Origin: Inga oerstediana
Lineage: Eukaryota; Streptophyta; Magnoliopsida; Fabales; Fabaceae
Assembly: GCA_963210345.1 (NCBI GenBank)
Contig: OY723403.1
Coordinates: 54,621,999-54,685,998 of the forward strand
DNA length: 64,000 nt
Direction: 5' to 3'
The position numbers and the translations under genes are program-made. How positions within the stretch are numbered: the stretch's first letter is position 1; every line of letters begins with the position of its first letter. Positions 21,639 to 33,459 of the stretch are shown here, one piece after another. The notes below the pieces were generated by a model. That model did not search any database. It was not told the origin of the DNA and saw only the letters and a program-made list of their open reading frames with translations.

Positions 21639-24214
21639 TGTAACCCCCTGACTTTAAACACGTAATTATAATTCAATAACACATATTTAAATCGGATTAG
21701 AGACCATTGGATGCTTTAACCTCGTTTTAAACTTTCTGTCTCACAGTAAAATTTTCACAAAAACTTTCAAAACTCTTTTTCCCATCCTGGTCTCAATTTC
21801 AATATTCGAATATAATTACCTGTGCAGTTAATATACATTCAATCATATCAGAGTGTATAATCGCATCCCCGGCAACTCCCAGGTTCTATACATAAAAACC
21901 TGAAGGTTTATAAGTATACACTAGGGGATTACAAAACAAAAATCAAATATAGTGTTCCTAATTCAAAATATATAGTAATCCCAAGTTCAAAATAAATAAC
22001 CAACGTTTCCAATTCAACTATATACCCCCAAGGGTCCTAATTGCTCCGGGTTGGCCGGTTCTCCTTTGAGCCACACGCCCTGTCTGAAATGTTAGTCATA
22101 GGAAAGAATGAGATTCGAGAGAATCTCAGTAGTAACAAACCACTCACACAATGCATAAACACAAAGCATATACATAAATCACAAACATCAACAGCAGCAA
22201 CAATCTCAAAGATACATGGTTTTCACCACAAACGACAGCACTCACGGCTGTATACACAATATGACAGCTCTTGCTGTAATCAACATCACGACAGCTTACG
22301 CTATAATCACAATAACAACAGCTTACTCTGTAAATGATAGTTTGCGCTGTAAACGACAGCTATCACCAACTGTAACCGCAACAGCATCAGAAATCATCAT
22401 AACACAGTGATACAACACACATACGGTGCATTACATAAAGTATAAGTGAGAGAGAGTCACTACCTTGTCCTTTCCTATCGTCCTTCGGCGCAGTTGGCTC
22501 ACGAAGGCGGCAAATATCAAAGCCTATAAACAAAATCAAGAATGGTGGATTAATTTCCTACCCGCAATTCTTACTTTCAAACACTTAAAATAGGTTCCAT
22601 ATGAGTCCCCTAAATGGTTATAACAAGCTCAAAGAGAACCTAAAAGGATTAGAGAGTTCTAGGTTGGAAATTACTTTGCAAAGTCACAAAATGCTGAAAT
22701 TAGGGTATTGGCTGCAGCCAGGAATTCTCTGGCTGCGGCCAAAAACAGCACAAAAGTATTTTGGCCGCGGCCAGGAATTCTCTGGCTGCGGCCAAAACGT
22801 GCACAGAAAGTTTTGCGCTGCAACCCAGATTTTATGCTGCAGCCAAGGAAATTTTGAAAAATCATAATTAATTCTAGAAAACTCGAAATGAGGTGATCCC
22901 AATGCCAAATGAAAGCTATGTAAGTCCTCTTCCTAGGAAAAATATTGGCCATTACTAGAAATCACCACAAAAATACAGAATCACACAAATGTCATCACTG
23001 CCCCAAAAAAGAGTCCATTTTTTACCTCAAACTTTGGACAGTCATATCTCTCAGTTCCCAAAACGAAATGGCACAAATTATATGTCCATTGTGATGCCAG
23101 GAATGTGACCTTTAAGACTGAAAAGTTTCATAATTTTATGACATCATTTGCCTCGTCAAAACGTTCACACAACCTGACTGCCCAGAATAGACTTTCAATG
23201 GACAACATTTCAATTTTGCACCAATGCTTCCAATGGTTCCCAAATTCATATCAAATACCATTCCCACATAAATTTACACAAGGAATCCATTGAAATCATA
23301 AAAAAAACCCAATTCAACCTCCATTGACAAGTTACACAATGGCCACCACATGTTTTGCCAAGAACTCAATCAAACCATCATATTGCAAACCAACATTCCA
23401 AACCAATTTCAAATGCTCAAAGACACACTATGACACCAATTTCACGCTAAAAACTAACCAATTCACACATTTCAAAATTAAGCCAAAATCAGGGCAAAAA
23501 TTCAAAATCCTCAAAGCTAAACCAATGACCACGATAAATATATCAAAAGATTCCAAAGGCTTACCTTAACTTCTTCCCAAGACTAATTCTTGATTTCCAC
23601 CACTTCCAAATTTTCTCAAGCTTCCAATCACCACTAATCAAAAATCTGAAACCATAGGAATAATGCTCTTGACACTATGATCAATATTAATGAAGAGCAC
23701 TTGAGCATTTAGAGACAAATACTCACCCAAAACTCAAGCTTTTCCTTCCTCTTTCCTACCAAGCTTGGATGAAAATGGAGTGGAGAAGAGAGAGATGAGA
23801 GAATGAAGATGGGATCATATTTCCTTGTGCATGAGACTTTTTGGCCGACCTAAGTGGAGGAGAGAGGGAGAAAAAGAGGTTGAAACATTGACTTGATCAA
23901 AGGCTCACAAATGGACACTTGGCAACATCTTGGCCCTCTTTTCCTTACCTCACACAACACATGCACACACATAACTCCTCTCATACTCATGAATCCTAAC
24001 CATTGATCTCGAGTTACCTATGAGTTTCCTCTTCGGTAACTGACCAATCGGTCAGTAATTTACCATTTTGCCCCTGTTTATCACAATGCTTACAAAACTA
24101 TCACCAAGCATATTTTACATTACAATTCACATAATATACTTCAAAAGTGCTTAATTAACATTAATTACATCCCTTTGAAGTTATTAGCCCTTAATTACAA
24201 TTCAGGATATTACA
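21639..24214 (-). repeat. 3' LTR of the chromovirus
   Basis: The plus-strand edges are TGTAACCCCC and GGATATTACA. It is the partner of 29015-31590. It carries a hairpin-rich stretch of ACAGC...GCTGT words (about 22226-22385), the GC-rich palindrome cluster (22709-22860) and the inverted repeat ACTGACCAATCGGTCAGT near 24039. No gene inside. Confidence 0.95.
22709..22860. repeat. GC-rich palindrome cluster in chromovirus LTR
   Basis: Within AT-rich LTR sequence there are repeated GGCTGCAGCC, GGCTGCGGCC and GGCCGCGGCC words joined by AGGAATTCTCT spacers, about six in 150 bp. The other LTR has the same cluster at 30073-30214 and the solo LTR at 49973-50100. Conservation in three copies suggests function in the LTR, perhaps protein binding; this is inference. 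Confidence 0.75.
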
Positions 24215-24228
24215 ATTCTTCCCCCGAA
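24215..24228 (-). promoter_or_regulatory. Polypurine tract of the chromovirus
   Basis: Read on the minus strand, CGGGGGAAGAAT directly precedes the 3' LTR start TGTAATATCC. Confidence 0.85.
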
Positions 24229-24239
24229 AATTAAATTTC

Positions 24240-25580
24240 ATCCTTGAAATTGTTACACAACTTGAGCCATAAACTCCGGATATCATCTTCTCATATCTTC
24301 CTCCGCTTCCCAAGTTGTTTCCCTCTGAGTCATTCCCTTCTAGATCACCTTCACATACGGAATGCTTCGGTGCTTGAGCCGCCACTCCTCTCGGTCAATG
24401 ATCTGTTCTGGCTCTACCACATGCGTAAAGTTGTCTTGTATCTCAATATCCTCATACTCAATGATGTGAGAGGGATCTGGTTGGTACTTCTTCAGCTGGG
24501 AAACATGAAACACATCGTGGAGCCTGCTCAAGTTCGGGGGTAGGGCTACTCGGTAAGCAACAGGCCCAATCCTTTCAAGGATTTCAAAAGGACCTATATA
24601 CCTTGGGCTCAATTTCTTTCATTTGATTGCTCGCCCAACACCAGTGACAGGAGATACCCTCAGAAAAATATGATCTCCAACCTCAAACTCTAGAGGCCGT
24701 CTTCTCTTGTCAGCGTAGCTTTTTTGTCGACTCTGCGCTGTGAGCAGTCTCTTCTGAATAATCCGAATCTGTGCTGAAGTTTGATCAACCAAATCTGGCC
24801 CATAAAGCTTCCTTTCGGATAACTCGTTCCAGCACAAAGGTGATTGACACCGTCTTCCATACAACGATTCATACAGAGCCATTTGGATGCTCGCATGATA
24901 GCTATTGTTGTAGGCGAACTCAGCCAGTAGAAGGAAACGATCCCAACTTCCTTTAAAGTCGAGAACACAAGCTCGCAACATATCTTCCAGCGTCTGAATT
25001 GTTCTCTCAGATTGTCCATCCGTTTGAGGATGATAAGCCGTGCTGAATCTCAGTTGAGTACCCAAGGCTTCATGCAATGATCTCCAAAATCTTGAAGTGA
25101 ATTGGGGATCTCGGTCGGAAATGATGTTTTTCGGAACACCATGGAGTTTCACAATCTCACTAACATAAACCTCTGCTAGTTTATCAGGAGAATAACCAGC
25201 ATTGATTGGTATGAAGTGTGCCAACTTCATTAACCGATCCACAATTACCCAGATCGCATCATAGTTCCTGATCCTGGGCAATCCCACAACCAAATCCATG
25301 GTCACGCTTTCCCATTTCCATTTGGGAATCTCAGGACTCTGAAATAAACCAGGCGGTCTCTAGTGCTCGATCTTTACCTTCTGGCAAGTGAGACATCTTG
25401 CTACATATTTGGTCACATCACTCTTCATTCCCGGCCACCAATGCACAGATTTCAAATTATGATACATCTTGGTCATACCAGGATAGAGAGTATATCGGCT
25501 CTTGTGCGCCTCATCCAGAATTTTCTGCCTCAACTCCGCCGTAAGTGGAACGCAGACTCTCTTCTGATAGTGAACTAATC
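24240..25580 (-). pseudogene. Chromovirus integrase with C-terminal chromodomain, defective
   Basis: One phase throughout. The N-terminal zinc region is at about 25370-25545 (HKSRYTLYPGMTKMYHNL, CLTCQKVK). The catalytic core follows with all three acidic residues: TMDLVVGLPR, ISDRDPQFTSRFW and GQSERTIQTLEDML. Next are GVGRAIK, the GPF/Y-like SPRYIGPFEILERIG, and a chromodomain (PEQIIDREEWRLKHRSIPYV, then TTWEAEEDMRR). Chromodomain integrases of this lineage direct insertion by binding marked histones. Stops occur at 25360-25362, 24619-24621 and 24340-24342; the last replaces the conserved Trp (VKVLW). Confidence 0.93.
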
Positions 25581-25644
25581 CATGAGGTGATAGGTCGTAG
25601 CCTGGAACTTCTCCCTGTTCGATTCGAGCTTGGTTGCACTGTAT

Positions 25645-27210
25645 CTAGCTATCTTGCCTCTGAGCTTCCTCAATTTCTGCCCTTAGATCACTCTCCTCTT
25701 GAGAGACAGTGTAATTACCACAGATGATCTGGTTGGTTAAATTCAAATCACGAAAATCTTCAATCAATTTCCCTTCTTGTATCATCATAGCTGCAATGAG
25801 CATTGTCTTTCGACTAAAAGCATCAGCGACTACATTTGCCTTACCTGGATGATATTTTATTTCCAGGTCGTAGTTCTTAAGCAATTCCATCCAGCGGCGC
25901 TGTCTCATATTCAGTTCTTTTTTATCATACAGATATTTGAGACTCTTGTGGTCACAGTACAATTCCACAGTCACACCATACAGGTAATGACGCTAAATCT
26001 TCAAAGCAAATACAATGGCCGCAAGCTCCAGATCATGAGTGGGATAGTTCAATTCATGAGGTCTGAGCTGTCGAGAGGCATACGCTACCACACGTCCCTT
26101 CTGCATAAGGACACACCCTAATCCCTACCCACTGGCATCAGAATACACAATGTATGTCAAACTGGGATCGGGTAAAATCAACACAGGTGCCGTCGTCAAC
26201 CTCTCCTTCAGTTCCACAAAACAGTTTTCACATTTCTCATCCCACACAAACGGCTGATCCTTTCTCGTGAGCTTGGTCATCGGCAATGCAATACAGGAGA
26301 AATTTTGGATAAATCTCTGATAATAACTAGCAAGACCAAGAAAACTGGGTATTTCCACCATAGATTCTGGCCTCTTCCAGTCCAGTACTGCTTCCACTTT
26401 ACTGGGATCCACAGAGACCCCTTATTGCGAGATAACATAGCCTAAGAATTTCACTTCTGATAGCCAGAACTCGCACTTGCTCAATTTAGCATATAGTTGC
26501 TTCTCACGCAATGTATTCAATACAACTCTCAAATGATGCTCATGCTCCTCCATACTCTTGGAATATATCAGAATGTCATCGATAAACATAAAAACAAACT
26601 GATCCAAATATTGTCAAAAGATATGGTTCATGTAATCCATGAAAACCGTAGGCGTTGGTTAGCCCAAATGGCATCACCAAGAACTCATAGTAACCGTACC
26701 TGGACTGAAAAGCAGTCTTCAGAACATCTTCTGCTTTCACTTGCAGCTGATGATACCCAGACCGTAGATCAATCTTCGAAAATACACACGAACCGGATAG
26801 TTGATCTAAAAGGTCATCGATTCAGGGAAGAGGGTACTTGTTCTTAATAGTAACCTTGTTCAATTCTCTATAATCGATACACAACCGAAGGCTTCCATCT
26901 TTCTTCTTTACAAACAATACTGGAGCTCCCCAAGGCGACACACTGGGTCTAATGAACCCCTTTTCAAGCAAGTCTTCTATTTGTTTCTTTAACTCTGCCA
27001 TTTCATTTGGGGCCATTCGATATGGGGCCTTAGATATAGAGCCAGGTCCAGGCACAATGTCGATTGGAAATTGAACTTCCCTTTCTGGAAGTAATCCGCT
27101 CAAATCATCTCGAAACACCTTAGGAAATTCATTTACCACGGTTATATTATTCAAGGTTTCGCCAGTTTCCCCTTGCATATAGAAAAATACCACATAACCC
27201 TGGCAACCCT
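25645..27210 (-). pseudogene. Chromovirus reverse transcriptase and RNase H, defective
   Basis: Begins near EFPKVFRDDLSGLLPEREV, with SPWGAPVLFVKKKDGSLRLC and IDYRELNKVTIKNKYPLP. A TGA at 26822-26824 replaces the usual Arg (CGA). The frame shifts between about 26640 and 26800. Then MFIDDILIYSKSMEEHE carries the polymerase Asp pair, followed by LSKCEFWLSEVKFLGYVIS. RNase H shows YSDASG, HDLELAAIVFALK and CDHKSLKYL, so its acidic residues are present. Further stops are at 26422, 26125 and in the Trp codon of ALKIW near 25995. Confidence 0.92.
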
Positions 27211-27382
27211 TTTCAAGATACTTTTCAGCTTTGGTTGCAGCAAGGAAATTCATACTAGAATCCATAACTTCAGCCTTCTGAGAAACAGGATATACTATCT
27301 TCTTGTTCCCATAATCAAGTAATACATTATTTGCCGTTAACCAATCAAATCCCAAAATAACTTCTAATTGGTAAAGCTGCAA

Positions 27383-27652
27383 ACATATCAGATCTACAAC
27401 ATATTGTTGCCCTTATACAGTTATAACACAACTCAAACAAGCTTCTGTGGTTAAGGCCTTAACACCCATTGGAGTTGACACTACTAATTCAAATGGTAAC
27501 TTATGTACATGCATTCCTAGGCGCTTCATGCAATCATAGGTGATGAAGGAGTGACTTGCACCCGAATCATACAAAACTTGCGACAGATGGCCATTAAGAA
27601 GAATATTACCTTGTATCAGCTCAGGAGATTTACGGGCCTCTTCGTGGGTCAT
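27383..27652 (-). pseudogene. Chromovirus aspartic protease
   Basis: Retropepsin that cleaves the polyprotein. The active-site motif VLYDSGASHSFI is intact, with the supporting EVILGFDWLTANNV just downstream across a TAA at 27413-27415. It is in phase with gag upstream and with the start of reverse transcriptase downstream. Confidence 0.9.
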
Positions 27653-27691
27653 AGCAAATACTCTGCCCTATGTCTTCGGTCTCTAGTCTAG

Positions 27692-28858
27692 TCATGGCTC
27701 TTTGCAGTCAGCAGCAGTATGGCCCACACGCTTACAATTGTAACATATTATTTTGCCATCACATGTTTTACCCTGGTGTGGTTTATTATAGCGACGACAA
27801 ATCCACGGTGCAAAATATGTTCTTTGCTGGTCACGGCTCCCAGACTGGTAGGGCTTCTTACCACTTCCAGATAAAGATCCTTGCCCCTTTCGCTTCTGTG
27901 AGGTAACACCCTTACTAGGTTCATTGCGGTGGCTAATAGCTCTGGCAGGATACAATTCTCTCAAGTTGTTCTCTGTAATTCTGCAATGTTCAACCGCCTT
28001 GTTGAACTTAGTAAATTGGTGAGTAGCTAGCCGCTTCCTCAACTCTTGCCTCAGACCACGGATGAGCATATCCGAACTCCACTCTTCATCATCCTTGAAC
28101 CGGAGGTAGGAGGAGTACCAAGCCAACAGAACAAAACGGGACAAGTAATCATCAAAACTCTCTATATCCCCTTGTCTGATATACAGAAACTCCGTCTCCT
28201 TCTCAAGTCTCACTGATTTGGGAAAATACTTCTCGTTGAACTCTTATTGAAACAGTTCCCAAGTCAATGGCATTTCTTTGCTCTTCAATGTTAGGGCGAT
28301 ATTCCACCACCAACGATATGCATCCCCTTCGAGCTTATAAATGGCCAGTCGTGGCTTCACGTCATCCGGGCAACCAAGAACCTCAAATATTTTCTCCAGC
28401 ATGTTCATCCAATCTTCGGCTGCTTGAGGGTCAAACCTTTCTTTGAACGCCGGAGGCAAATGCTTGCAGAATCTGGTGACCCAAAACTGAAGGTCTCTTT
28501 CCTCTCTAAGCGGCATCCCATATGATTCTTGATTCGGAATAGCACGAGGTGGGGATTCTAGTGGTCGTGCTGATCCTTCTGCAGTGTCCTCATATCGAGT
28601 TTCTTCTTGAGTTTCCTCTGGAGTGGACTGAACTGGACCTTCCTTGTTCTTCGCCTTCTCTGCTTTGAGTTCCTCTCTTAGCTCAGTTAACATATCCCGC
28701 TGATCTTTGATTAGACCCATTAATTCCTGCATTGCATCCGATGGGTTACCCTTGACGACCTCCACCTCTGGGTATACACGCGGAATATTGGGGCGTCCTC
28801 TAGTTTTCTTCATTCTACAAACAACTTGCCCCATTAATTTAGCAGAGATAGTATGCAC
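27692..28858 (-). pseudogene. gag: Chromovirus gag with zinc knuckles
   Basis: The capsid core is recognisable (PPAFKERFDPQAAEDWMNML, LEGDAYRWWWN, EFNEKYFPKSVRLEKETEF, RFVLLAWYSSYL). A TAA at 28244-28246 follows WELFQ where the family has Gln or Arg. The C-terminus is basic (SQKRKGQGSLSGSGKKPYQ) and ends in two zinc knuckles: the first has lost a Cys (CRRYNKPHQGKTC) and the second, CYNCKRVGHTAADC, is intact. The upstream part, with EELKAEKAKNKE, is probably coiled coil. The most upstream ATG of the open frame is given; the true start could be the later Met in RMKKTRGR. Confidence 0.9.
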
Positions 28859-28999
28859 ATATAGTCACAAAACTCATATATATATCCATGTCAATATATC
28901 ATGCACGTGCATACATTCAATCATTCATAGATGATCTTCTATCCCTACTACTATCTAAGGGATCTATCCTAGCAACCTCTACCCTTGCCAGGAACTACA

Positions 29000-29011
29000 G
29001 CTCTAATACCA
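29000..29011 (-). promoter_or_regulatory. Primer-binding site of the chromovirus
   Basis: On the minus strand TGGTATTAGAGC follows the 5' LTR end by three bases. It differs from the initiator tRNA-Met complement TGGTATCAGAGC by one base. Confidence 0.88.
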
Positions 29012-29014
29012 AAA

Positions 29015-31590
29015 TGTAACCCCCAGACTTTAAACACGTAATTATAATTCGATAACACATATTTAAATCGGATTAGAGACCACTGCATGCTTTAACCTCG
29101 TTTTAAACTTTCTGTCTCACAGTAAAATTTTCACAAAAACTTTCAAAACTCTTTTTCCCATCCTGGTATCAATTTTAATATTCGAATATAATTACCTGTG
29201 AAGTTAATATAGATTCAATCATATCAGAGTGTATAACCGCATCCCCGGCAACTCCCGGGTTCTATACATAAAAACCTGAAGGTTTATAAGTATACACTAG
29301 GGGATTACACAACCAAAATCGAATATAGTGTTCCTGATTCAAAATATACAGTAATCCCGAGTTCAAAATAAATAACCAACGTTTCCAACTCAACTATTAC
29401 CCCCAAGGGTCCTAATTGCTCCGGGTTGGCCGCTTCTCCTTTGAGCCACACGCCCTGTCTGAAATGTTAGTCATAGGAAAGAATGAGATTTGAGAGAATC
29501 TCAGTAGTAACAAACCACTCACACAATGCATAAACACAAAGCATGTACATAAATCGCAAACAGCAACAACAGCAACAATCTCAAAGATACATGGTTTTCA
29601 CCACAAACGAAAGCACTCACGGCTGTATACACAATACGACAGCTCTTGCTGAATTCAATATCACGACAGCTTACGCTGTAATCACAATAACAATAGCTTA
29701 TGCTGTAAACGATAGCTTGCGCTGTAAATGACAACTATCATCAACTGTAACCGTAGCATCATCAGAAATCAATGATACAACACACATACAGTGCATTACA
29801 CAAAGTATAAGTGAGAGAGAGTCACTACCTTGTCTTTTCCTGAAGTCTTTCGGTGCAGTTGGCTCACGAGGGCGGCAAATATCAAAGCCTATAAACAAAA
29901 TCAAGAATGGTGGATTAATTTCCTACCCCCAATTCTTACTTTCAAACACTTAAAATAGGTTCCATATGTGTCCCCTAAATGGTTATAACAAGCTCAAAGA
30001 GAACCTAAAAGGATTGGAGAGTACTAGGTTGAAAATTACTTTGCAAAGTCACAAAATGCTGAAAATAGGGTTTTGGCTGCAGCCAAGAATTCTCTGGCTG
30101 CGGCCAAAAATAGCACAATAGTATTTTGGCCGCAGCCAGGAATTCTCTGGCTGCGGCCAAAACGTGCACAGAAAGTTTTACACTGCAGCCCAGATTTTCT
30201 ACTGCAGCCAAGGAAACTTTGAAAAATCATAATTAATTCTAGAAAAATAGAAATGAGTTGATCCAGAAGCCAAATGAAATCTATTTAAGTTCTCTTCCTA
30301 GGAAAATAATTGGCCATTACTGGAAATCACCACAAAAAATACAGAATCACACAAATTTCATCACTGCCCCAAAACAAAGTCCATTTTCGACCTCAAACTT
30401 TGGACAGTCATATCTCCCAGTTCCAAAAACAAAATGGCACAAATTATATGTCCATTTTGATGCCTGAAATGTGAACTTTAAGAATGGAAAGTTTCATAAT
30501 TTTATGACATCACTTGCCTAGTCAAAACTTTCACACAACCTGACTGCCCAGAATAGACTTTCAATGGACAACATTTCAATTTTGCACCAATGCTCCCAAT
30601 GGTTCCCAAATTCATATCAAATACCACTCCCACATAAATTTGCACAAGGAATCCATTGAAATCATCAAAACAACCCAATTCAACCTCCATTGACAAGTTA
30701 CACAATGGCCACCACATGTTTTGCCAAGAACTCAATCAAACCACCATATTGCAAACCAATCCAAACCAACATTCCAAACCAATTTCAAATGCTCAAAGAC
30801 ACTCTATGACACCAATTTCACACTAAAAACTAACCAATTCACACATTTAAAAATTAAGCCAAAATCAGGGCAAAAATCCAAAATCCTCAAAGCTAAACCA
30901 ATGACCACCATAAATATATCAAAAGATTCCAAAGGCTTACCTTAACTTCTTCCCAAGACTAATTCTTGATTTCCATCACTTCCAAATTTTCTCAAGCTTC
31001 CAATCACCACTAATCAAAAATCTGAAACCATAGGAATAATGCTCTTGACACTATGATCAATATTAATGAAGAGCACTTGAGCATTTAGAGACAAATATTC
31101 ACCCAAAACTCAAGCTTTTCCTTCCTCTTTCCTACCAAGCTTGGACGAAAATGGAGTGGAGAAGAGAGAGATGAGAGAATGAAGATGGGATCATATTTCC
31201 TTGTGCATGAGACTTTTTGGCCGACCTAAGTGGAGGAGAGAGGGAGAAAAAGATGTTGAAACATTGACTTGATCAAAGGCTCACAAATGGACACTTGGCA
31301 ACATCTTGGCCCTCCTTTCCTAACCTCACATAACACATGCACACACACAACTCCTCTCATACTCATGAATCATAACCATTGATCTCGAGTTACCTATGAG
31401 TTTCCTCTTCGGTAACTGACCAATCTGTCGGTAATTTACCATTTTACCCTTGATTATCACAATGCTTACAAAACTATCACCAAGCACATTTTACATTACA
31501 ATTCACATAATATACTTCAAAAGTGCTTAATTAACATTAATTACATCCCTTTGAAGTTATTAGCCCTTAATTACAATTCAGGATATTACA
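29015..31590 (-). repeat. 5' LTR of the chromovirus
   Basis: Same length and edges as 21639-24214. It contains the GC-rich palindrome cluster at 30073-30214, hairpin words at about 29603-29760, and the CCAAT inverted repeat near 31415, here with one mismatch (ACTGACCAATCTGTCGGT). Confidence 0.95.
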
Positions 31591-32136
31591 TAAAGCATTA
31601 GGATTATGGTGAGGTAGCATCAAGAACCACTCCTTAGCTTTGTTTTCCAATGTAAAATGAAAGACTTTCTGGCATATCTCACCTAGATCAACTCCCCTTA
31701 TTTTCATGGAGGTGAACACAGTGTACATATTCCTCAAGTGCCTATTAGGGTCTTCTACAGGTAAACCATGAAATTTTGGTAAGTGACTCAACAAAGGACC
31801 TTTCAACTCAAAATTAATATTAAATTCAAGACAAGAGAAGAAGGGATCAATAATATCAGTAGAAGAGATAAGATCTTTGATAGTTCTGCTCTCCCCAATG
31901 GGTAGAGGTACGTCTTCTAGAGGAGAAACTGGATCCATGGCAAGATGGTGATCTACAATGAATGAAGAGCCAATATGAGAAGAATTATCACAAGTATGTG
32001 CAACAACTTCAGTGTCAATGACTTGTCCAAGCCCTACACTAGATGATTCAGCTTTCTTACCTTTCTTAAGTAACCTAATTGTCTTGTTAATATCTTTATC
32101 TAAAGGCACAAGTTCAGTTTTCTGAGATCTAGTCAT
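31591..32136 (-). pseudogene. gag: Athila-type gag, N-terminal half
   Basis: Starts MTRSQKTELVPLDKDINKT, the usual Athila gag opening, followed by IKDLISSTDIID, FNINFELKGPLLSHLPKFHG, EDPNRHLRNMYTVFTSMKI and ENKAKEWFLMLPHHNPNAL. The chromovirus entered immediately after this Leu codon; the gene resumes in phase at 21638. Without the insertion this part has no stop. Confidence 0.92.
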
Positions 32137-33096
32137 GTACAGTAGAAAGACTCATATAGACACACAAATTACAGCAAAGTAATTGGTCAAATGGTCAATT
32201 GAAGAAGGGTTGTATACAACAAAAATTAGCAACTTGTAGGAAACCAAGATAACTAATCTTTGACAACCAAAAGAGTTAACCACAACCAACAAAATTCAAG
32301 TATCTAAAGAGTAAGACCAGTTTCAGCAATAACAAGACAAGTACAACACAATGTGACAAGAGGCAAATAGGAGTTGCAAGGAAAGAATTCACCTTTTAGG
32401 AGAACAAGTTAGTATATCAATGAAGTAGTACCTCAAACCGCAAGTATATAAGTAGAGTCACTGGAAGCACAACTTACAGAATGTGATAGCTACCTGAAAT
32501 CTCAAGTTGCAACCAACAAATATCCAAGGATGAAGAATGCAAAGTTGCTCACCACAAAACAATAATGAACAACATAATGGCCACTAAGAACATTATAGCA
32601 AAGCAATAAAATGCAAATCTCTTTTTGTTTTTTTTTCTAATTGCAAATGGAATGCAAAACAACTATGAAAAGGAAAATTAACCTAAACCACCACCAAACA
32701 CTTCAACAACTAACAACTAACTAAGACAAATTCAAAAACACACTAGCAACCAAGAAAAATCAAAGAAAACCCTAAGAACAAACTAAATCAAAAACTTAGA
32801 AAAATACCAAAAAAGAAAGAAAATTCAGAAAAGTATAGCAAACCTTCGAATTTGGCTAAAATCTAGCGGACCTAATAGCTTTAGCTATTAGTCTTGCTTC
32901 GAATGCTAAAAAACTGTAACCTATCAAGTTTTAGAATTTTCTAGGCACAAATATTTTAGTTCCAGCAAAACAGTACTAATCGAAAATCAGAATTTTGCCA
33001 AAATTCAAATGAGTGCTACACACTTCCTACTAAACTAAGGCATACTATGACAACAGAAAAGAACACCTAACTGCTTAAAACCTTGGCAATCATCCT
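32137..33096 (-). other. Athila 5' leader, no gene seen
   Basis: About 960 bases between the primer site and the gag start. AT-rich, with no protein frame of note. Confidence 0.6.
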
Positions 33097-33113
33097 CCCC
33101 GGCAACGGCACCA
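33097..33113 (-). promoter_or_regulatory. Primer-binding site of the Athila-type element (tRNA-Asp type)
   Basis: On the minus strand TGGTGCCGTTGCCGGGG starts four bases after the LTR end. Athila elements use a tRNA-Asp complement (TGGCGCCGTTGCCGGGG); one mismatch here. Confidence 0.88.
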
Positions 33114-33117
33114 ATTT

Positions 33118-33459
33118 TGATGAACCCATGTCGTGTGAGTTCTCAAAATAAAACTAGGTTAGAAAATGTAGCATAGTAGCTCAACCTAGGTCGTTCTTGT
33201 GAGGAGATTAATTTCCAAGTTTCTAAGTAGTAAAGTGATAAAAAGCCTTGAAGTTATGAGAAATCATTTTGAGAATTTGATTTTAAAACTAATGAAGTAA
33301 TCTAGGCTAAAGCAATATTTTTGTATTTTTCAGTTTTTAAAACAAAGTAGCAAAAGGAATTGAAATTAACACTAATAACAAGATAAATTCAATTAACTAA
33401 TATAATGATGAAATGTGATTCCCTTGAGTTGTGGTTTTAGTCTTCCTTGCTTGCTAATG
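33118..33459 (-). repeat. Truncated 5' LTR of the Athila-type element
   Basis: Nearly identical to 12333-12675, then identity stops abruptly after CTTGCTTGCTAATG at 33459. Only the U5-proximal 342 bases of about 1900 remain, so the LTR promoter is missing. Confidence 0.9.

Larger units (their letters stand above)
21639..31590 (-). mobile_element. Tekay/Del-type Ty3/gypsy chromovirus, full length, inactivated
   Basis: Two LTRs of exactly 2576 bp flank a gag-protease-reverse transcriptase-RNase H-integrase-chromodomain order on the minus strand. The target duplication is TAAAG (21634-21638 and 31591-31595). A primer site resembling initiator tRNA-Met adjoins the 5' LTR and a polypurine tract the 3' LTR. 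About 17 substitutions in the first 385 aligned LTR bases (near 4%, counted by eye) mean it is not very recent. Multiple stops and one frameshift disable it. It splits the gag of the Athila-type element. Confidence 0.96.
12333..33459 (-). mobile_element. Athila-type Ty3/gypsy retrotransposon, inactivated, split by a chromovirus
   Basis: On the minus strand, right to left: a truncated 5' LTR (33118-33459), a primer site matching tRNA-Asp, gag, protease, reverse transcriptase, RNase H, integrase, a polypurine tract and a complete 3' LTR (12333-14235). Athila-like signatures include MTRSQ at the start of gag, a DDFSIYG polymerase box and RLVFGKGCHLPVELEHRAYW at the integrase end. The gag gene is interrupted by the 10-kb chromovirus at 21639-31590. 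Several stops and frameshifts make it defective. The right end is cut at 33459, so no target duplication can be tested. Confidence 0.92.

Noticed and set aside
22226..22385. Possible tRNA or small RNA cluster from the ACAGC...GCTGT hairpins
   Set aside because: Arms are short and irregular, no cloverleaf or box motifs are seen, and the stretch is repeated in every LTR of the family.
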